A stretch of 18,763 nucleotides of DNA from Thermomicrobiaceae bacterium (GTDB lineage: Bacteria; Chloroflexota; Chloroflexia; Thermomicrobiales; Thermomicrobiaceae): contig SKTL01000089.1 in the NCBI GenBank assembly GCA_007122555.1, forward strand, positions 1 through 18,763. The letters are read 5' to 3'. Below the pieces are notes generated by a model. The model was not told the DNA's origin, did no database searches, and saw nothing but the letters and a program-made list of their open reading frames with translations. Positions 1-10,510 of the stretch are shown here, piece by piece. A program made the translations under genes and the position numbers. Each line of letters opens with the position of its first letter. Positions within the stretch are counted from its first letter, which is position 1.

Positions 1-460
1 GGTAGATGCCGGCGCCCAGCAGGACTGCCGCGGAGATGATCCAGGCGTTCGCGGTCAGCCAGCTGCTTCGGTCGACCACGTAGTGCATACCCGCGTCGCC
101 GAGATGCACCAGAATTCCAAACGCCATCCAGACGGCGATGTACCCGGAAAGCAGAAGCAGCACGAGCTCCAGAGACCGTTCCTGTTGACGGACAATCCCG
201 CGAAACAGCGAGATCAGCGGCAGCGTTGTCGGCAACATCATCGCCACCACCATGAGCGTCCATCCGCCAACGAAGAGCGACATCGTCGCCGGACTCTCCA
301 GGAATCCGACGCCACCCGCCAGATGATCGTGACTGACATAGCGATTATGCGGCGAGCGTCCCAGCATCCAGAGACTCAGCCAGGCCAACGTTATGATTCC
401 GGACATGACGACCAGAAACGGAACCTGGTTCTGCTCTGTTTGTCGACTGAACGCTGACAT
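1..460 (-). CDS. DUF2182 integral membrane protein (3' part outside window)
   Basis: This is the N-terminal 153 residues of a membrane protein that continues past the left edge. Translating the minus strand from ATG at 460 gives hydrophobic segments at about residues 13-33, 60-85, 98-121 and 138 onward. The second holds the signature WTLMVVAMMLPT (67-78), typical of the DUF2182 family (PF09948, predicted metal-binding membrane protein). The start is supported by AAGGAGA about eight bases upstream. It lies 45 bases behind the DUF1326 gene on the same strand, a pairing I recall from other bacteria, so the two are probably one operon. The biochemical role is unknown. Family assignment is by motif and neighbour; the C-terminal half cannot be checked here. 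Confidence 0.85.
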   Translation of the reverse strand, partial: MSAFSRQTEQNQVPFLVVMSGIITLAWLSLWMLGRSPHNRYVSHDHLAGGVGFLESPATMSLFVGGWTLMVVAMMLPTTLPLISLFRGIVRQQERSLELVLLLLSGYIAVWMAFGILVHLGDAGMHYVVDRSSWLTANAWIISAAVLLGAGIY

Positions 461-505
461 GGCTGGAGTCTCCTTCCGTGGTCGCTGCTACCGGTTGCCG
501 GTTCG

Positions 506-1111
506 TTACGCCTCGAACCGGAACGTTCCCTGGATCGCGTTGTGATCCTCAAGATCCACGTCCTTGATGCCGTACACGGCGCTGTTGCGCTTGAAGTGCG
601 ATGCCTTGGAGACATACGCCGGCGAGCCGGGGATCGTCGTGAAAACGGTCTCGTGCAACGTGGTGACCTCGCCGGTTGGACCGACGTACGGCGTCATCTC
701 CGCATCCACGACTGACCCGATTTTCAAGGTCCCTTTGCCCTCGACAACCCGAACGCTGATTGGCGTCTGTTCGACCGCCACCACTTCGCCGACAAGACTG
801 GCGACGTCGGCAAGCGGGCCGCCCAGTTCTCCGGTGAAGGCGTTCAGGATTGCGTCGCGTTGTGCCGCGGATGCGCCGTCGTCCACGAAGAGGACGACTT
901 TCCAGTTCCCGTCCAGTGCGTTGCCCGGGATAAACCCCGCCAGGGCAAACGTGTGACCGGAGACGTCCACACCGTTCACCGTCCCATCTTCGATGTGGTA
1001 GGCAACCACACCGTCGCACGTCCCTCCATCCGGCATTTCGCCGATCCAGCAGGGACACAGGACTTCGCAGCTGCAGACTTCCAGTAACTGCCCTTCGATC
1101 TGGTAGGCCAT
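506..1111 (-). CDS. DUF1326 domain protein
   Basis: A 201-residue soluble protein with no signal peptide. The N-terminus carries a dense cysteine motif, CSCEVLCPCWIG (13-24, cysteines 13, 15, 19, 21) plus Cys32 in GGTCDG, which is the hallmark of DUF1326 (PF07040). A conserved histidine follows near the C-terminus in KASHFKRN. The cysteine cluster suggests metal binding, but the function of the family is not known. I chose ATG at 1111 rather than the start 13 codons upstream, because GGGAGG lies about eight bases before it and homology begins at MAYQIEGQL. The gene directly precedes the DUF2182 membrane protein gene (45-base gap), so the pair probably acts together. The 5' leader holds a strong hairpin. 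Confidence 0.9.
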   Translation of the reverse strand: MAYQIEGQLLEVCSCEVLCPCWIGEMPDGGTCDGVVAYHIEDGTVNGVDVSGHTFALAGFIPGNALDGNWKVVLFVDDGASAAQRDAILNAFTGELGGPLADVASLVGEVVAVEQTPISVRVVEGKGTLKIGSVVDAEMTPYVGPTGEVTTLHETVFTTIPGSPAYVSKASHFKRNSAVYGIKDVDLEDHNAIQGTFRFEA

Positions 1112-1136
1112 GACGAAACCTCCCTTGCATTGATCC

Positions 1137-1165
1137 GGGCGGGGGACCAAGGATCGTCCCCGCCC
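1137..1165 (-). promoter_or_regulatory. GC-rich hairpin in the leader of the DUF1326 operon
   Basis: Inverted repeat with arms GGGCGGGGAC and GTCCCCCGCCC on the minus strand (ten pairs, one bulged C) around an eight-base loop. It ends 25 bases before the DUF1326 start codon, so it would sit in the 5' untranslated leader. No T-run follows, so a simple intrinsic terminator is unlikely. It could stabilise the mRNA, act as an attenuator with a partner not seen here, or end read-through from the LuxR gene upstream. Confidence 0.45.
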
Positions 1166-1293
1166 GACTTTGGATAGTTGCCGATGTATCCAGACTAATG
1201 TGAATCCGCGCGCGGGATATCGTGGAAATCCCGTAGTTGCTTCTCGCGGCCTCGTAATTTAGGTCTGGAAAGGAAGTGCGGGGTGCTTACGTA

Positions 1294-4245
1294 CTACGAC
1301 CGCTGGCGTTCAGCCAGACCGTTCTCGACGCACCAGGCGGCGATCTGCGCCCGTGACGTCAGGTCCAGGGTTGAGAGGATTGCGGTGACATGAGTCTCGA
1401 CGGTGCGTTCGCTGATGCTCAGCACGTCGGCGATCTCCCGGTTGCTATTGCCCGCCGCGATCAGCGCAGCGACCTCGCGCTGGCGACGGGTAAGACCGCC
1501 CGATGCCTTCTTGGCGGACTGGAGCAGGGTGGGCGCCCAGCCTTCTGGCGCCTGTGCGTGCGCCACGGTCAGGAACCGCTCTTGTCTATCCGGATCAGCC
1601 AGTGTTTCCCCGATCTCATCGATCAGCGAGTGCGCCTGGTGGAACTCCTCCGACGCTCGAAGCCGGTGGCCAAGTGCGGAGTGCGCGATGCCGAGTTCCC
1701 GATGAAGTCGCCACAGCAACGGTCTTGCTCCCTGCTCCCGGGCGACTTGCTGGGCGGGGGTGAGCCAGGATACCGCGTCCTCGTGTTGCTCCAGCTCAAT
1801 CAGCGCCCGTCCGCGCAGCAGTGACAATCGAGGAGCTGGACGTTCTTTACTTGCGTATGGTGTTGCGTCAAGCATCTGATCGACCAATTGAATTGCCCCC
1901 GCCGGATCGTTCCGAATGAACGCCAGTTCAATTCGAGCCCGCCAGATTTGTCGCTCCGCCATTGTCAGTACCGAAGCTTCTGTTTTCCAGTTTGTACCGA
2001 GCACCGCGACTGCTCTGTCTGGTTGTCCCCTCTGGAGTTCCGCCAGCGCAAGAAGTCCGGCATTCGCCTGGATCCAGACGCGAGATCCTGTCTCCCGCGC
2101 AATCGCCAGTGCTTCTTCCAGTTCAGCTCTCGCGATCTGGGGATCCAGAAGATCGAGGAACAATGAGCCTTTGAGATGGTAAGCGGCGCACAACCACTGG
2201 CGATGTTCGATTTCCTCGGCGCCGGAGATTCCACGCTCGACTGCGTCAAAGGCGGCCTGGTAGTTACCGCGTGAGCCGTTGCTCGAGCAGTAACACATCA
2301 GCGCATAAATCTCCCCGGAGCGATAGCCGATTTCCCTGGCCGTTTTCAGCGCGTCCTCGACGTTCGCGATACATTCATCGAGTGTCATTCTGGCTGGCGC
2401 CATCGTGTCGGTCTGGTATATGCCGCCACAATGCACAAGGTTCGCCAGAATGGACGACATCGTCTGTTGATCTCCAATCACCTGAATCAGGTCTCTGGCT
2501 CGTTCGAAGTGCCGCAGCGCGTCAATCAGATTCCCTCCCATAGCGAACGTCATGGCAAGAAGATCTTCAGTTGTTGCGATGCCAGACCGATCTCCGATGT
2601 GTTGGAACATTGCCAGGGCCCGCTCGTGGTGCTTTCGGGCGCGCTCTGGGTCTTCATTGTTGAGGTACCAGTTTCCCATCCTGTTCAGACTGTGGGCAGT
2701 AAGGGATTGGTCATTAATCCGCTCGGCGAGGTTCAATGATTGCTCCACGTACTCACCGGCGCGCTGGTAATCGCGGCTGGCCCAGAGCTCGGCCAGCCGA
2801 ATCAGAGCATCCCACTCCGCATGCGGGTTGTCCGTCTCAAGCGCGGTTCGGAGTTCCGAGACGTAATCAAGATTGGCCGCATCGAACTCGCCGGAAACCT
2901 CGTATGCCCAGCCTCTCAGGCGCAACGCTTCCATTACTTCCTCGGGGGTCAGCGAAACCGGAGCGGAAATCACCGGGCTCAAGTGCTCAATAATCGAATG
3001 AGGCGCATAGAACTTGCGGGCCTGGCGGGCCGCTTCGAGCGCCCAGCGTTCAGTTCGCGGATCTTCCGCCCGCCAGAAATGCTCGGCGATTGTCGCCGGG
3101 TCAGCATCCGGCATGTTTGTCAACGCTTGGGCGACTCGCCGATGCTGCATCTGCCGCCACGGCAGCGGAAGACTGGAATACAGCACCTCCCGAACCAGTG
3201 CATGACGGAAGCGAAGCCGCGAACTGTGAGATGACTGCTCCAACAGGAAGACGTCCATCCCTCGCTGTACGATCTGCGACATCGCAAGTTCGTCCAAACC
3301 GGTGATCGACAGCCAGAGGTCTGTCCGGATCTCATATCCCAGTATCGCCCCGATCTGAAGCGCGTCACGGGTTGACTTGTCAAGCTGGTCGAACCGTCGC
3401 AAGAGTACCTGCCGTATGAGGAACGGTATTTCGATGTCGGTGAATGGCGCCAGCCTCCAGCCGCCGTTCTGAACGTTGAGCACGTCCGCCATCTCCATCG
3501 ATCGAAGTAGTTCAACGATGAAGAATGGGTTGCCGTCAGTCCGGCGTTCGAGTTCGTCGACTAGTCGCTCGCAGTCGTCATCAGGGAGTTGGTAGCGACT
3601 GGTGACAAGTAGTCGAACGTCCGGGTTGCCGAACCGGCGAAGGTCAATTCTGTCTGCCCTGGATTCGCGTACGAGGTGTGGCAACGTGTGATAAAGGGGT
3701 TGCGTGTTGGTGATCTCATCGTTCCGGTAGGTCGCAATCACGATCACCGGAATGCTTCGCAGAGATCGGCTGGCGAACCGAAGAAGTTCCAGACTCTCTT
3801 GGTCGGCCCAGTGAATATCTTCCAGAACCAGTACCACCGGGCCGAGTATGGCGGCGTTCTGTAGTCGCTGCTTGACGTCCTGAAACAAGGCAGGCTGGTC
3901 CGGAAGCGATGAGAGATGCTCCTCACTGAACCAGCGTGGCGCGTCTGGATCATTCTGCTCAAGCGATGACAACGCTTCCCTCCATGGGGCGTACGGAGGC
4001 GGGGAGGAAACGTCGTAGCAAATACCAGTAAGGACTATCGCGCCAGCAGCATCGGCTTCCGAGACGAAATGTTCAACGACCGTAGTCTTGCCGATCCCCG
4101 CTTCACCTCCGACCAGAACGAGACGCCCGTGTCCGGCGCGCGCGGAAGCAAACGCGGCCGAGAGTGTTCGTAACTCGTGGTCGCGGCCGACGGGTTGCGG
4201 AGGCCTCGTTTGGTGGAGTTCGAACTCTGGCACGATATGCACCAA
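1294..4245 (-). CDS. Large ATP-binding LuxR-family transcriptional regulator (MalT/LAL type)
   Basis: A 983-residue signal-transduction ATPase regulator. An AAA-type NTPase domain starts near residue 20, with Walker A GEAGIGKTT (47-55) and Walker B VVLVLEDIHWAD (137-148). A long alpha-helical middle (about 380-900) is rich in TPR-like helices, for example ARKHHERALAMFQHIGDRSG. The C-terminus (about 916-975) is a LuxR/GerE helix-turn-helix: LTRRQREVAALIAAGNSNRE, then IADVLSISERTVETHV. Family length is typically 850-1100, so it appears intact. Such proteins bind a ligand or partner through the TPR region, oligomerise with ATP and activate promoters. The inducer and targets are not visible. Start choice is uncertain: TTG at 4245, GTG at 4242 or GTG at 4233, none with a strong ribosome site. 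Confidence 0.93.
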   Translation of the reverse strand: MVHIVPEFELHQTRPPQPVGRDHELRTLSAAFASARAGHGRLVLVGGEAGIGKTTVVEHFVSEADAAGAIVLTGICYDVSSPPPYAPWREALSSLEQNDPDAPRWFSEEHLSSLPDQPALFQDVKQRLQNAAILGPVVLVLEDIHWADQESLELLRFASRSLRSIPVIVIATYRNDEITNTQPLYHTLPHLVRESRADRIDLRRFGNPDVRLLVTSRYQLPDDDCERLVDELERRTDGNPFFIVELLRSMEMADVLNVQNGGWRLAPFTDIEIPFLIRQVLLRRFDQLDKSTRDALQIGAILGYEIRTDLWLSITGLDELAMSQIVQRGMDVFLLEQSSHSSRLRFRHALVREVLYSSLPLPWRQMQHRRVAQALTNMPDADPATIAEHFWRAEDPRTERWALEAARQARKFYAPHSIIEHLSPVISAPVSLTPEEVMEALRLRGWAYEVSGEFDAANLDYVSELRTALETDNPHAEWDALIRLAELWASRDYQRAGEYVEQSLNLAERINDQSLTAHSLNRMGNWYLNNEDPERARKHHERALAMFQHIGDRSGIATTEDLLAMTFAMGGNLIDALRHFERARDLIQVIGDQQTMSSILANLVHCGGIYQTDTMAPARMTLDECIANVEDALKTAREIGYRSGEIYALMCYCSSNGSRGNYQAAFDAVERGISGAEEIEHRQWLCAAYHLKGSLFLDLLDPQIARAELEEALAIARETGSRVWIQANAGLLALAELQRGQPDRAVAVLGTNWKTEASVLTMAERQIWRARIELAFIRNDPAGAIQLVDQMLDATPYASKERPAPRLSLLRGRALIELEQHEDAVSWLTPAQQVAREQGARPLLWRLHRELGIAHSALGHRLRASEEFHQAHSLIDEIGETLADPDRQERFLTVAHAQAPEGWAPTLLQSAKKASGGLTRRQREVAALIAAGNSNREIADVLSISERTVETHVTAILSTLDLTSRAQIAAWCVENGLAERQRS

Positions 4246-4644
4246 ATCTTACCGCTGCACCAGCGAGTCGACCTGAAATAGATGAGTTACTGATGAGTTT
4301 AGCAGGCGACTGCAAATCAGATGAAGTTCGATTCCGCCAACGTCAGACGATCGCACTTGAACTCGCCAGGTGGGAGGTTGCCATGTGGTCGGCGCTAGAC
4401 AGATCGGCGATGGTTCGGGCGAGTTTCAGGACGCGGCGCCTGGATCGGGCGAGGAGTCGAGGCTTTCGAAGGCGACATCGACGAGGCGCGCCTGCTTCGC
4501 TCAGGAACCATCTTCGCGCTTTTGTCGTTCTGGGCAGCTCGACGTTCTCAACGCAAGCAGGCTACCCGCGTCGGGTAGCCCGCTTGCCAGACAATCAATA
4601 TGTGACGAATCTGGCTCCACGACCAGGAGTATCTGGATGCTCCG
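4246..4644. other. Intergenic region between katG and the LuxR regulator gene
   Basis: About 400 bases with no convincing gene. Short open frames on both strands show no recognisable motif. The region should hold the promoter of the LuxR-type regulator on the minus strand, but I could not pick a clear -35/-10 pair. The one clear element is the strong hairpin at 4553-4587 just past the katG stop. Confidence 0.5.
4553..4587 (-). terminator. Strong hairpin downstream of katG, probable terminator
   Basis: Near-perfect inverted repeat: GCAAGC-A-GGCTACCCG, a three-base loop, then CGGGTAGCC-C-GCTTGC (fifteen pairs, one mismatch). It begins 57 bases past the katG stop on the minus strand. No T-run follows on either strand, so it may be a processing/stability hairpin or a non-canonical terminator rather than a classic Rho-independent one. 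Confidence 0.55.
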
Positions 4645-6885
<2,241 letters not shown>

Positions 6886-6932
6886 TTATCCGTAAGCCAA
6901 TGTGCTGTTGCTCTCGAATCCGCTTGCGCTGG

Positions 6933-7281
6933 GCTCAGGGTCGAGGCGCCATGCTGGCGCGGCGCGAGCTGAGCAGGGTTCACGATCGCGGAGTGGACGA
7001 GTGTCTCGACGGTGGCCCTGTGCGATCGGAATCAGGGTACGACCTCGTTCTCTTCGATGATGGAGCGTGAACCGTTGGCGACCGCCAGTCATGGGGTTTC
7101 GAATCTCCGTATTGCGCACATGGATCGAGCGGCGCGTACGTGGTAACGCGGTCCGCTCGAGCGCATCGATCCAAGGCGGTTGCCCAGCATTCTGCAGGTA
7201 GCGGTGCAACCGTTGCCGATCGGGCGTGAACCAGAGGAGTCTCTCTGAATCGTTCGCTGAAGCGCGGCCCGAGCACAAACC
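6933..7281 (-). ncRNA. Candidate structured leader or small RNA upstream of katG
   Basis: Four consecutive inverted repeats occur within 280 bases. (1) 7177-7183 pairs with 7206-7212 (CGGTTGC/GCAACCG). (2) 7122-7172 is an imperfect hairpin with outer arms GGATCGA/TCGATCC and inner GCGG/CCGC and CGCG/CGCG. (3) 6977-6984 pairs with 7066-7073 (GGTTCACG/CGTGAACC) and encloses nested helices 6997-7001/7044-7048 and 7016-7020/7033-7037. (4) 6933-6938 pairs with 6969-6974 (GCTCAG/CTGAGC) and encloses GCGCCA-TGC-TGGCGC (6946-6960). A promoter-like site would start a minus-strand transcript near 7281, reaching katG at 6864. The strand is inferred from that promoter and from katG. No match to RNase P, tmRNA, SRP or 6S RNA was seen. 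The structure was found by eye only. Confidence 0.4.
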
Positions 7282-7287
7282 GGTCCT

Positions 7288-7316
7288 AGCTTAGGCCGCA
7301 GCGAATCGTCTGTCAA
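7288..7316 (-). promoter_or_regulatory. Sigma70-like promoter directed toward katG
   Basis: On the minus strand a perfect -35 TTGACA (7316-7311) is followed after exactly 17 bases by TAAGCT (7293-7288), which keeps the important T, A and final T of the -10 box. Transcription would begin near 7281, giving a leader of about 415 bases before the katG start. It is the best promoter match I saw in the window, but a single match in non-coding DNA can arise by chance. Confidence 0.5.
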
Positions 7317-7752
7317 TCGAAAAACGCGAAAAGCCCGGGCACGCGGCGTTACGATTTCGTGTCATCGATCTTCAGGGAGCATCCGGACACATCCGCACGC
7401 CCGTCGGCGATACTGCAACGCTCCGGCCGGCTTGGGCGTTTCGACCTGGCCGGCGGCGGAGAGGACCGCAGTGCTCCGCGGAGGCCGCAAAGCTACAGTT
7501 GCTGGACGGCGGCTTTGAGCACGCGGTCTCCATCTTCGTCACGGCGACCTTACCCCTGGATTTCGGCCGATCCCATGCTTGCCCTGAGCCTTACGAGGGT
7601 TTCGAAGTGAGACAGGTCCGGCGGCAGCCGGACGAGACCTTTGGCATACGAATCGTCCGGCTCCGGCTTCGCACGTCGTCAAATTAAGCGCCCGCCGCCA
7701 TGATCGCATTCTCAAGCCATACAGCGTTCGTCCCAAAACAGCCACCAGGGCG

Positions 7753-7786
7753 ATGCGGGAAAGATTGAAAAAAGCCCCGCCCGCAT
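7753..7786 (-). terminator. Inverted repeat just downstream of ppsA
   Basis: ATGCGGG (7753-7759) pairs with CCCGCAT (7780-7786) around a 20-base loop, beginning about 14 bases past the ppsA stop on the minus strand. The run of six T's on that strand lies inside the loop rather than after the stem, so this is not a textbook Rho-independent terminator. It is the only terminator-like element near the gene end. Confidence 0.3.
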
Positions 7787-7799
7787 TGAACAATCAGAT

Positions 7800-10118
7800 T
7801 CAGACTGAAAGAGCGATTCGAGCGTGCTCCAGCATAATTCGTTGCTCTGCGCTGGCGATGTTGTACCGAGCTCGATCAAGTGAATCCGCGCTTACCGAAA
7901 TCGATCCGATTCCAAATCTCACAAGTAGCTCGGCATATTCCGGATGCACCGAAGGCGCCTGACCGCAGATTGATGACTGCAGGCCGAGCCGGTGACACTC
8001 GTCAATGATCCCCTTAATGGCGCCGGTCACCGCCAGATCGCGTTCATCGAAGAGCGGGGCAAGTTCGTCGTTATCTCGGTCGACTCCAAGCACGAGTTGC
8101 GTCAGGTCGTTCGAGCCGATTGAAACACCAGCAATACCCATCGCCGCGTATTCTTCAAGCCAGTAAACGATCGAGGGTACTTCTCCCATGACCCAGAGCT
8201 GGAATCCGGGCTCGGACGTCAGACCAGAATCGTCGATGATCCGCATGCATGTGCGCATCTCGCTCCCGGTGCGCACGAACGGCAGCATCATGTGTACATT
8301 GGGGAAACTCTTGCGCACGCGCTGGAGCAATTTAAGCTCGAGACGAAACAGGTCAGGTTCGCTGACATACCGATATACGCCGCGGTAACCGATCATCGGG
8401 TTCTCTTCGTGCGGCTCGAACTCATCTCCTCCGGATAACCCACGGAACTCGTTGGTGCGGAAGTCCATTGCACGGTAGATAATTGGTCGCGGGTGGAACG
8501 CCTGTGCGATGATTCGCACCTGCTCTTCCATGCGATCGACGAACTCGTCTCCACGTCCTTGTTCCATTAGCCGTCGTGGGTGGGTGCCTTGTAAAGCGCT
8601 CAGTATCATGAATTCAGCGCGAAGCAGCCCGACGCCGTCAACATGCATTGCGGCGACCCTGGTCGCTAACTCCGGCTCCGCTAGATTGACATACAGCTTC
8701 GTCGCCGTAACCAGTCTGGACGAGACCGCGGACGAACCGGCGCCGTCGGTGGTCGTGGCCTGCGCCGCATGCTCAAGCGTCTGCCTGGCTTCACCCTCCA
8801 GGATGACGCCCCCGGCGCCATCGACCGTCACGGTCATTCCATCGCTGAGAACGGACATGGCGGTGCGCGCGCCAACGACACATGGGAGGCCAAGCTCTCG
8901 CGATACTATTGCTGCGTGGGACGTCATCCCTCCGCTCTCGGTTACGATGGCGGCCGCACGTCGCATAAGCGGCACCCAGTCCGGCGAAGTCATTTTCGTA
9001 ACGAGGATTTCTCCCGGTCTGAGCTTCTCTGCCTCTTCGAGTGAGGTCACCAGTCTGACCGTTCCGACTGCTCCGCCAGGGCTGGCGCCGAGTCCGCGCA
9101 CAAGTTCCCGTTGTGTTTTTGGCATTTCGGCTGTTGTCGTGAGTTCGGCCAGCCCAGTAACCGGGCGGGACTGGACGATATATGTGCGATCACCCTCAAT
9201 CGCCCATTCAACATCCTGAGGAGCACCGTAATGCGATTCCGATTTCCGCACCAGTTCCGCCACGGTGCGGATCTCGTCCTCGGTCAATACCTGGCTACCC
9301 GCCTCTTCGGGGGATAACTGCATCCTGACGTTTCCCGAGGTGCGGTCTCGTTTCATCATGATCGCCTTGTGCCCGATATGGATACTGCGAGTTGCGAGAT
9401 CATGTTTCGCAACGTTGTAGTGATCAGGCTCTACTTCCCCGGCGACGACGACCTCTCCCAGGCCAAACGCTGCCTCGATCACAATCGTGTCGGGGTCTCC
9501 ACTTGCGGGATCAACCGAGAACGCAACGCCAGATTTGTCCGATTCAGCCATTTCCTGAACGATGACCGCGATCTCCGGTTCGCCCAGGAGTTCAAGGCGC
9601 TTCCGGTAAAAGATCACCCGAGGGCTGTACAGAGACGCCCAGACATCCTTGACCCGCCGGGCAAGTTGGTCCTCGCCCAGAACATTGAGGAAGCTGCGAT
9701 TCATGCCGGCGAAAGACGCCTGAGCCGTGTCTTCCATGGTTGCGGAAGATCGGACCGCTACCAGCGTTTCCTCACTTTCCGGTGCGCTGGTTCGTTTGCA
9801 GAGTTCCCGATACGCCTTGTCGAGCTCTGAACGAGTTGCTTCGGGAAGTGGGGCCTCATGGATTCGCGCCTGAATGGACTGGGCCGTAGAGCGCAGGCTG
9901 AAGGTGTCGTCCACATCAACAATGTCCAGCGCATCTGATATCTCGTCTACCAACTGGTCTTTGGCGAGAAACGACCGGAACGCCTCAGCGGTAACCACAA
10001 ATCCCGGTGGTACAGGGAGGCCTGCGCGAACCAGCTCTCCCAGATTCGCGCCTTTTCCTCCCGCCAGCGGGATGTCTTCTTTCGATAGATCGTCAAACCA
10101 GCGAATATGATCTGTCAT
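7800..10118 (-). CDS. ppsA: Phosphoenolpyruvate synthase (pyruvate, water dikinase)
   Basis: Converts pyruvate, ATP and water to phosphoenolpyruvate, AMP and phosphate; a gluconeogenic cytoplasmic enzyme. The 772-residue protein has the expected order. The N-terminal ATP-grasp part shows GGKGANLGEL (20-29) and AVRSSATMEDTAQASFAGM. The swivelling phosphohistidine domain shows GGMTSHAAIVSREL with His401. The C-terminal PEP-binding barrel shows MLPFVRT, GSNDLTQLVLGVDRD and ICGQAPS with the acid Cys718. The barrel excludes rifampicin phosphotransferase, and the absent long PPDK insertions favour PpsA over phosphate dikinase. Start ATG 10118 is preceded by AGGAGG eight bases upstream; an in-frame start 41 codons earlier is rejected because homology begins at MTDHIRWFDDLS. 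No PSRP-type regulator gene is in the window. Confidence 0.95.
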   Translation of the reverse strand: MTDHIRWFDDLSKEDIPLAGGKGANLGELVRAGLPVPPGFVVTAEAFRSFLAKDQLVDEISDALDIVDVDDTFSLRSTAQSIQARIHEAPLPEATRSELDKAYRELCKRTSAPESEETLVAVRSSATMEDTAQASFAGMNRSFLNVLGEDQLARRVKDVWASLYSPRVIFYRKRLELLGEPEIAVIVQEMAESDKSGVAFSVDPASGDPDTIVIEAAFGLGEVVVAGEVEPDHYNVAKHDLATRSIHIGHKAIMMKRDRTSGNVRMQLSPEEAGSQVLTEDEIRTVAELVRKSESHYGAPQDVEWAIEGDRTYIVQSRPVTGLAELTTTAEMPKTQRELVRGLGASPGGAVGTVRLVTSLEEAEKLRPGEILVTKMTSPDWVPLMRRAAAIVTESGGMTSHAAIVSRELGLPCVVGARTAMSVLSDGMTVTVDGAGGVILEGEARQTLEHAAQATTTDGAGSSAVSSRLVTATKLYVNLAEPELATRVAAMHVDGVGLLRAEFMILSALQGTHPRRLMEQGRGDEFVDRMEEQVRIIAQAFHPRPIIYRAMDFRTNEFRGLSGGDEFEPHEENPMIGYRGVYRYVSEPDLFRLELKLLQRVRKSFPNVHMMLPFVRTGSEMRTCMRIIDDSGLTSEPGFQLWVMGEVPSIVYWLEEYAAMGIAGVSIGSNDLTQLVLGVDRDNDELAPLFDERDLAVTGAIKGIIDECHRLGLQSSICGQAPSVHPEYAELLVRFGIGSISVSADSLDRARYNIASAEQRIMLEHARIALSV

Positions 10119-10273
10119 AATCCGGTCCTCCTGATGGGCGACTGAAACGCAAAGTGGTCGGTCACGAAGAGTAGGCGGGTCGTGTCGATCGTCGACCTGT
10201 GAAGTAACTCTATAGCTTCGCTCACGACAGAACCGATACATTTTCGGGTTGGCGCGCTACAGATCTGTGGCAG

Positions 10274-10297
10274 GCGCCGTTCCAGCTGGACCGGCGC
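10274..10297. promoter_or_regulatory. 24-bp near-perfect palindrome, candidate operator
   Basis: The core TCCAGCTGGA (10281-10290) is a perfect palindrome. It is flanked by GCGCCG and CGGCGC, which are also complementary, with one mismatched pair (T10280/C10291). It lies 156 bases upstream of the ppsA start and 345 bases upstream of the HAD-ATPase start. Its size and symmetry fit a dimeric repressor or activator site; no known family consensus was recognised. Confidence 0.4.
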
Positions 10298-10480
10298 GCT
10301 ATCGCAGACAAAGCGCCGGCGGGAGATCCGTTCGCGGTCATCGTTGTTACGGTGTCGCGAACGCCACCCTGCCCCCTATCCATCCTATCCTTCCTGACAC
10401 GTATGCTCGTGATCGTCTATATCGTGACGAAGATGTTGCGACTTGCAACTCGTTTTGCACGCCGCTGCCCCGTTCGGGGT

Positions 10481-10510
10481 TACACAATCAAGGAAAGATC
10501 GGGAGATAAT
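10481..10510 (+). promoter_or_regulatory. Possible sigma70-like promoter for the HAD-ATPase gene
   Basis: TACACA (10481-10486, four of six -35 matches), an 18-base spacer, then GATAAT (10505-10510, five of six -10 matches). Transcription would begin near 10517, leaving a leader of about 125 bases. If this promoter is real, the small open frame beginning inside the -10 box cannot be translated from the same transcript. Confidence 0.35.

Noticed and set aside
83..457. 124-codon plus-strand frame at the left edge
   Set aside because: The minus strand here encodes a membrane protein with the DUF2182 signature and a strong ribosome site; the plus frame is low-complexity and rich in His, Arg and Gln.
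7090..7115. Plus-strand GGGGTTTCGAATCTCC resembling a tRNA T-arm
   Set aside because: No acceptor, D or anticodon arm can be built around it, and the stem is only four pairs with a wobble.
7122..7172. Plus-strand TGGTAACGCGG resembling a T-box core, preceded by a stem about 97 bases long
   Set aside because: The bases flanking the core do not form the required antiterminator helices, no specifier loop or AGTA/GAA elements were found, and no aminoacyl-tRNA synthetase or amino-acid gene follows on the plus strand.
10443..10508. Longer version of the small ORF starting at 10443
   Set aside because: It has no ribosome site and would span the promoter-like -35 region; only the shorter start at 10509 is kept, at low confidence.
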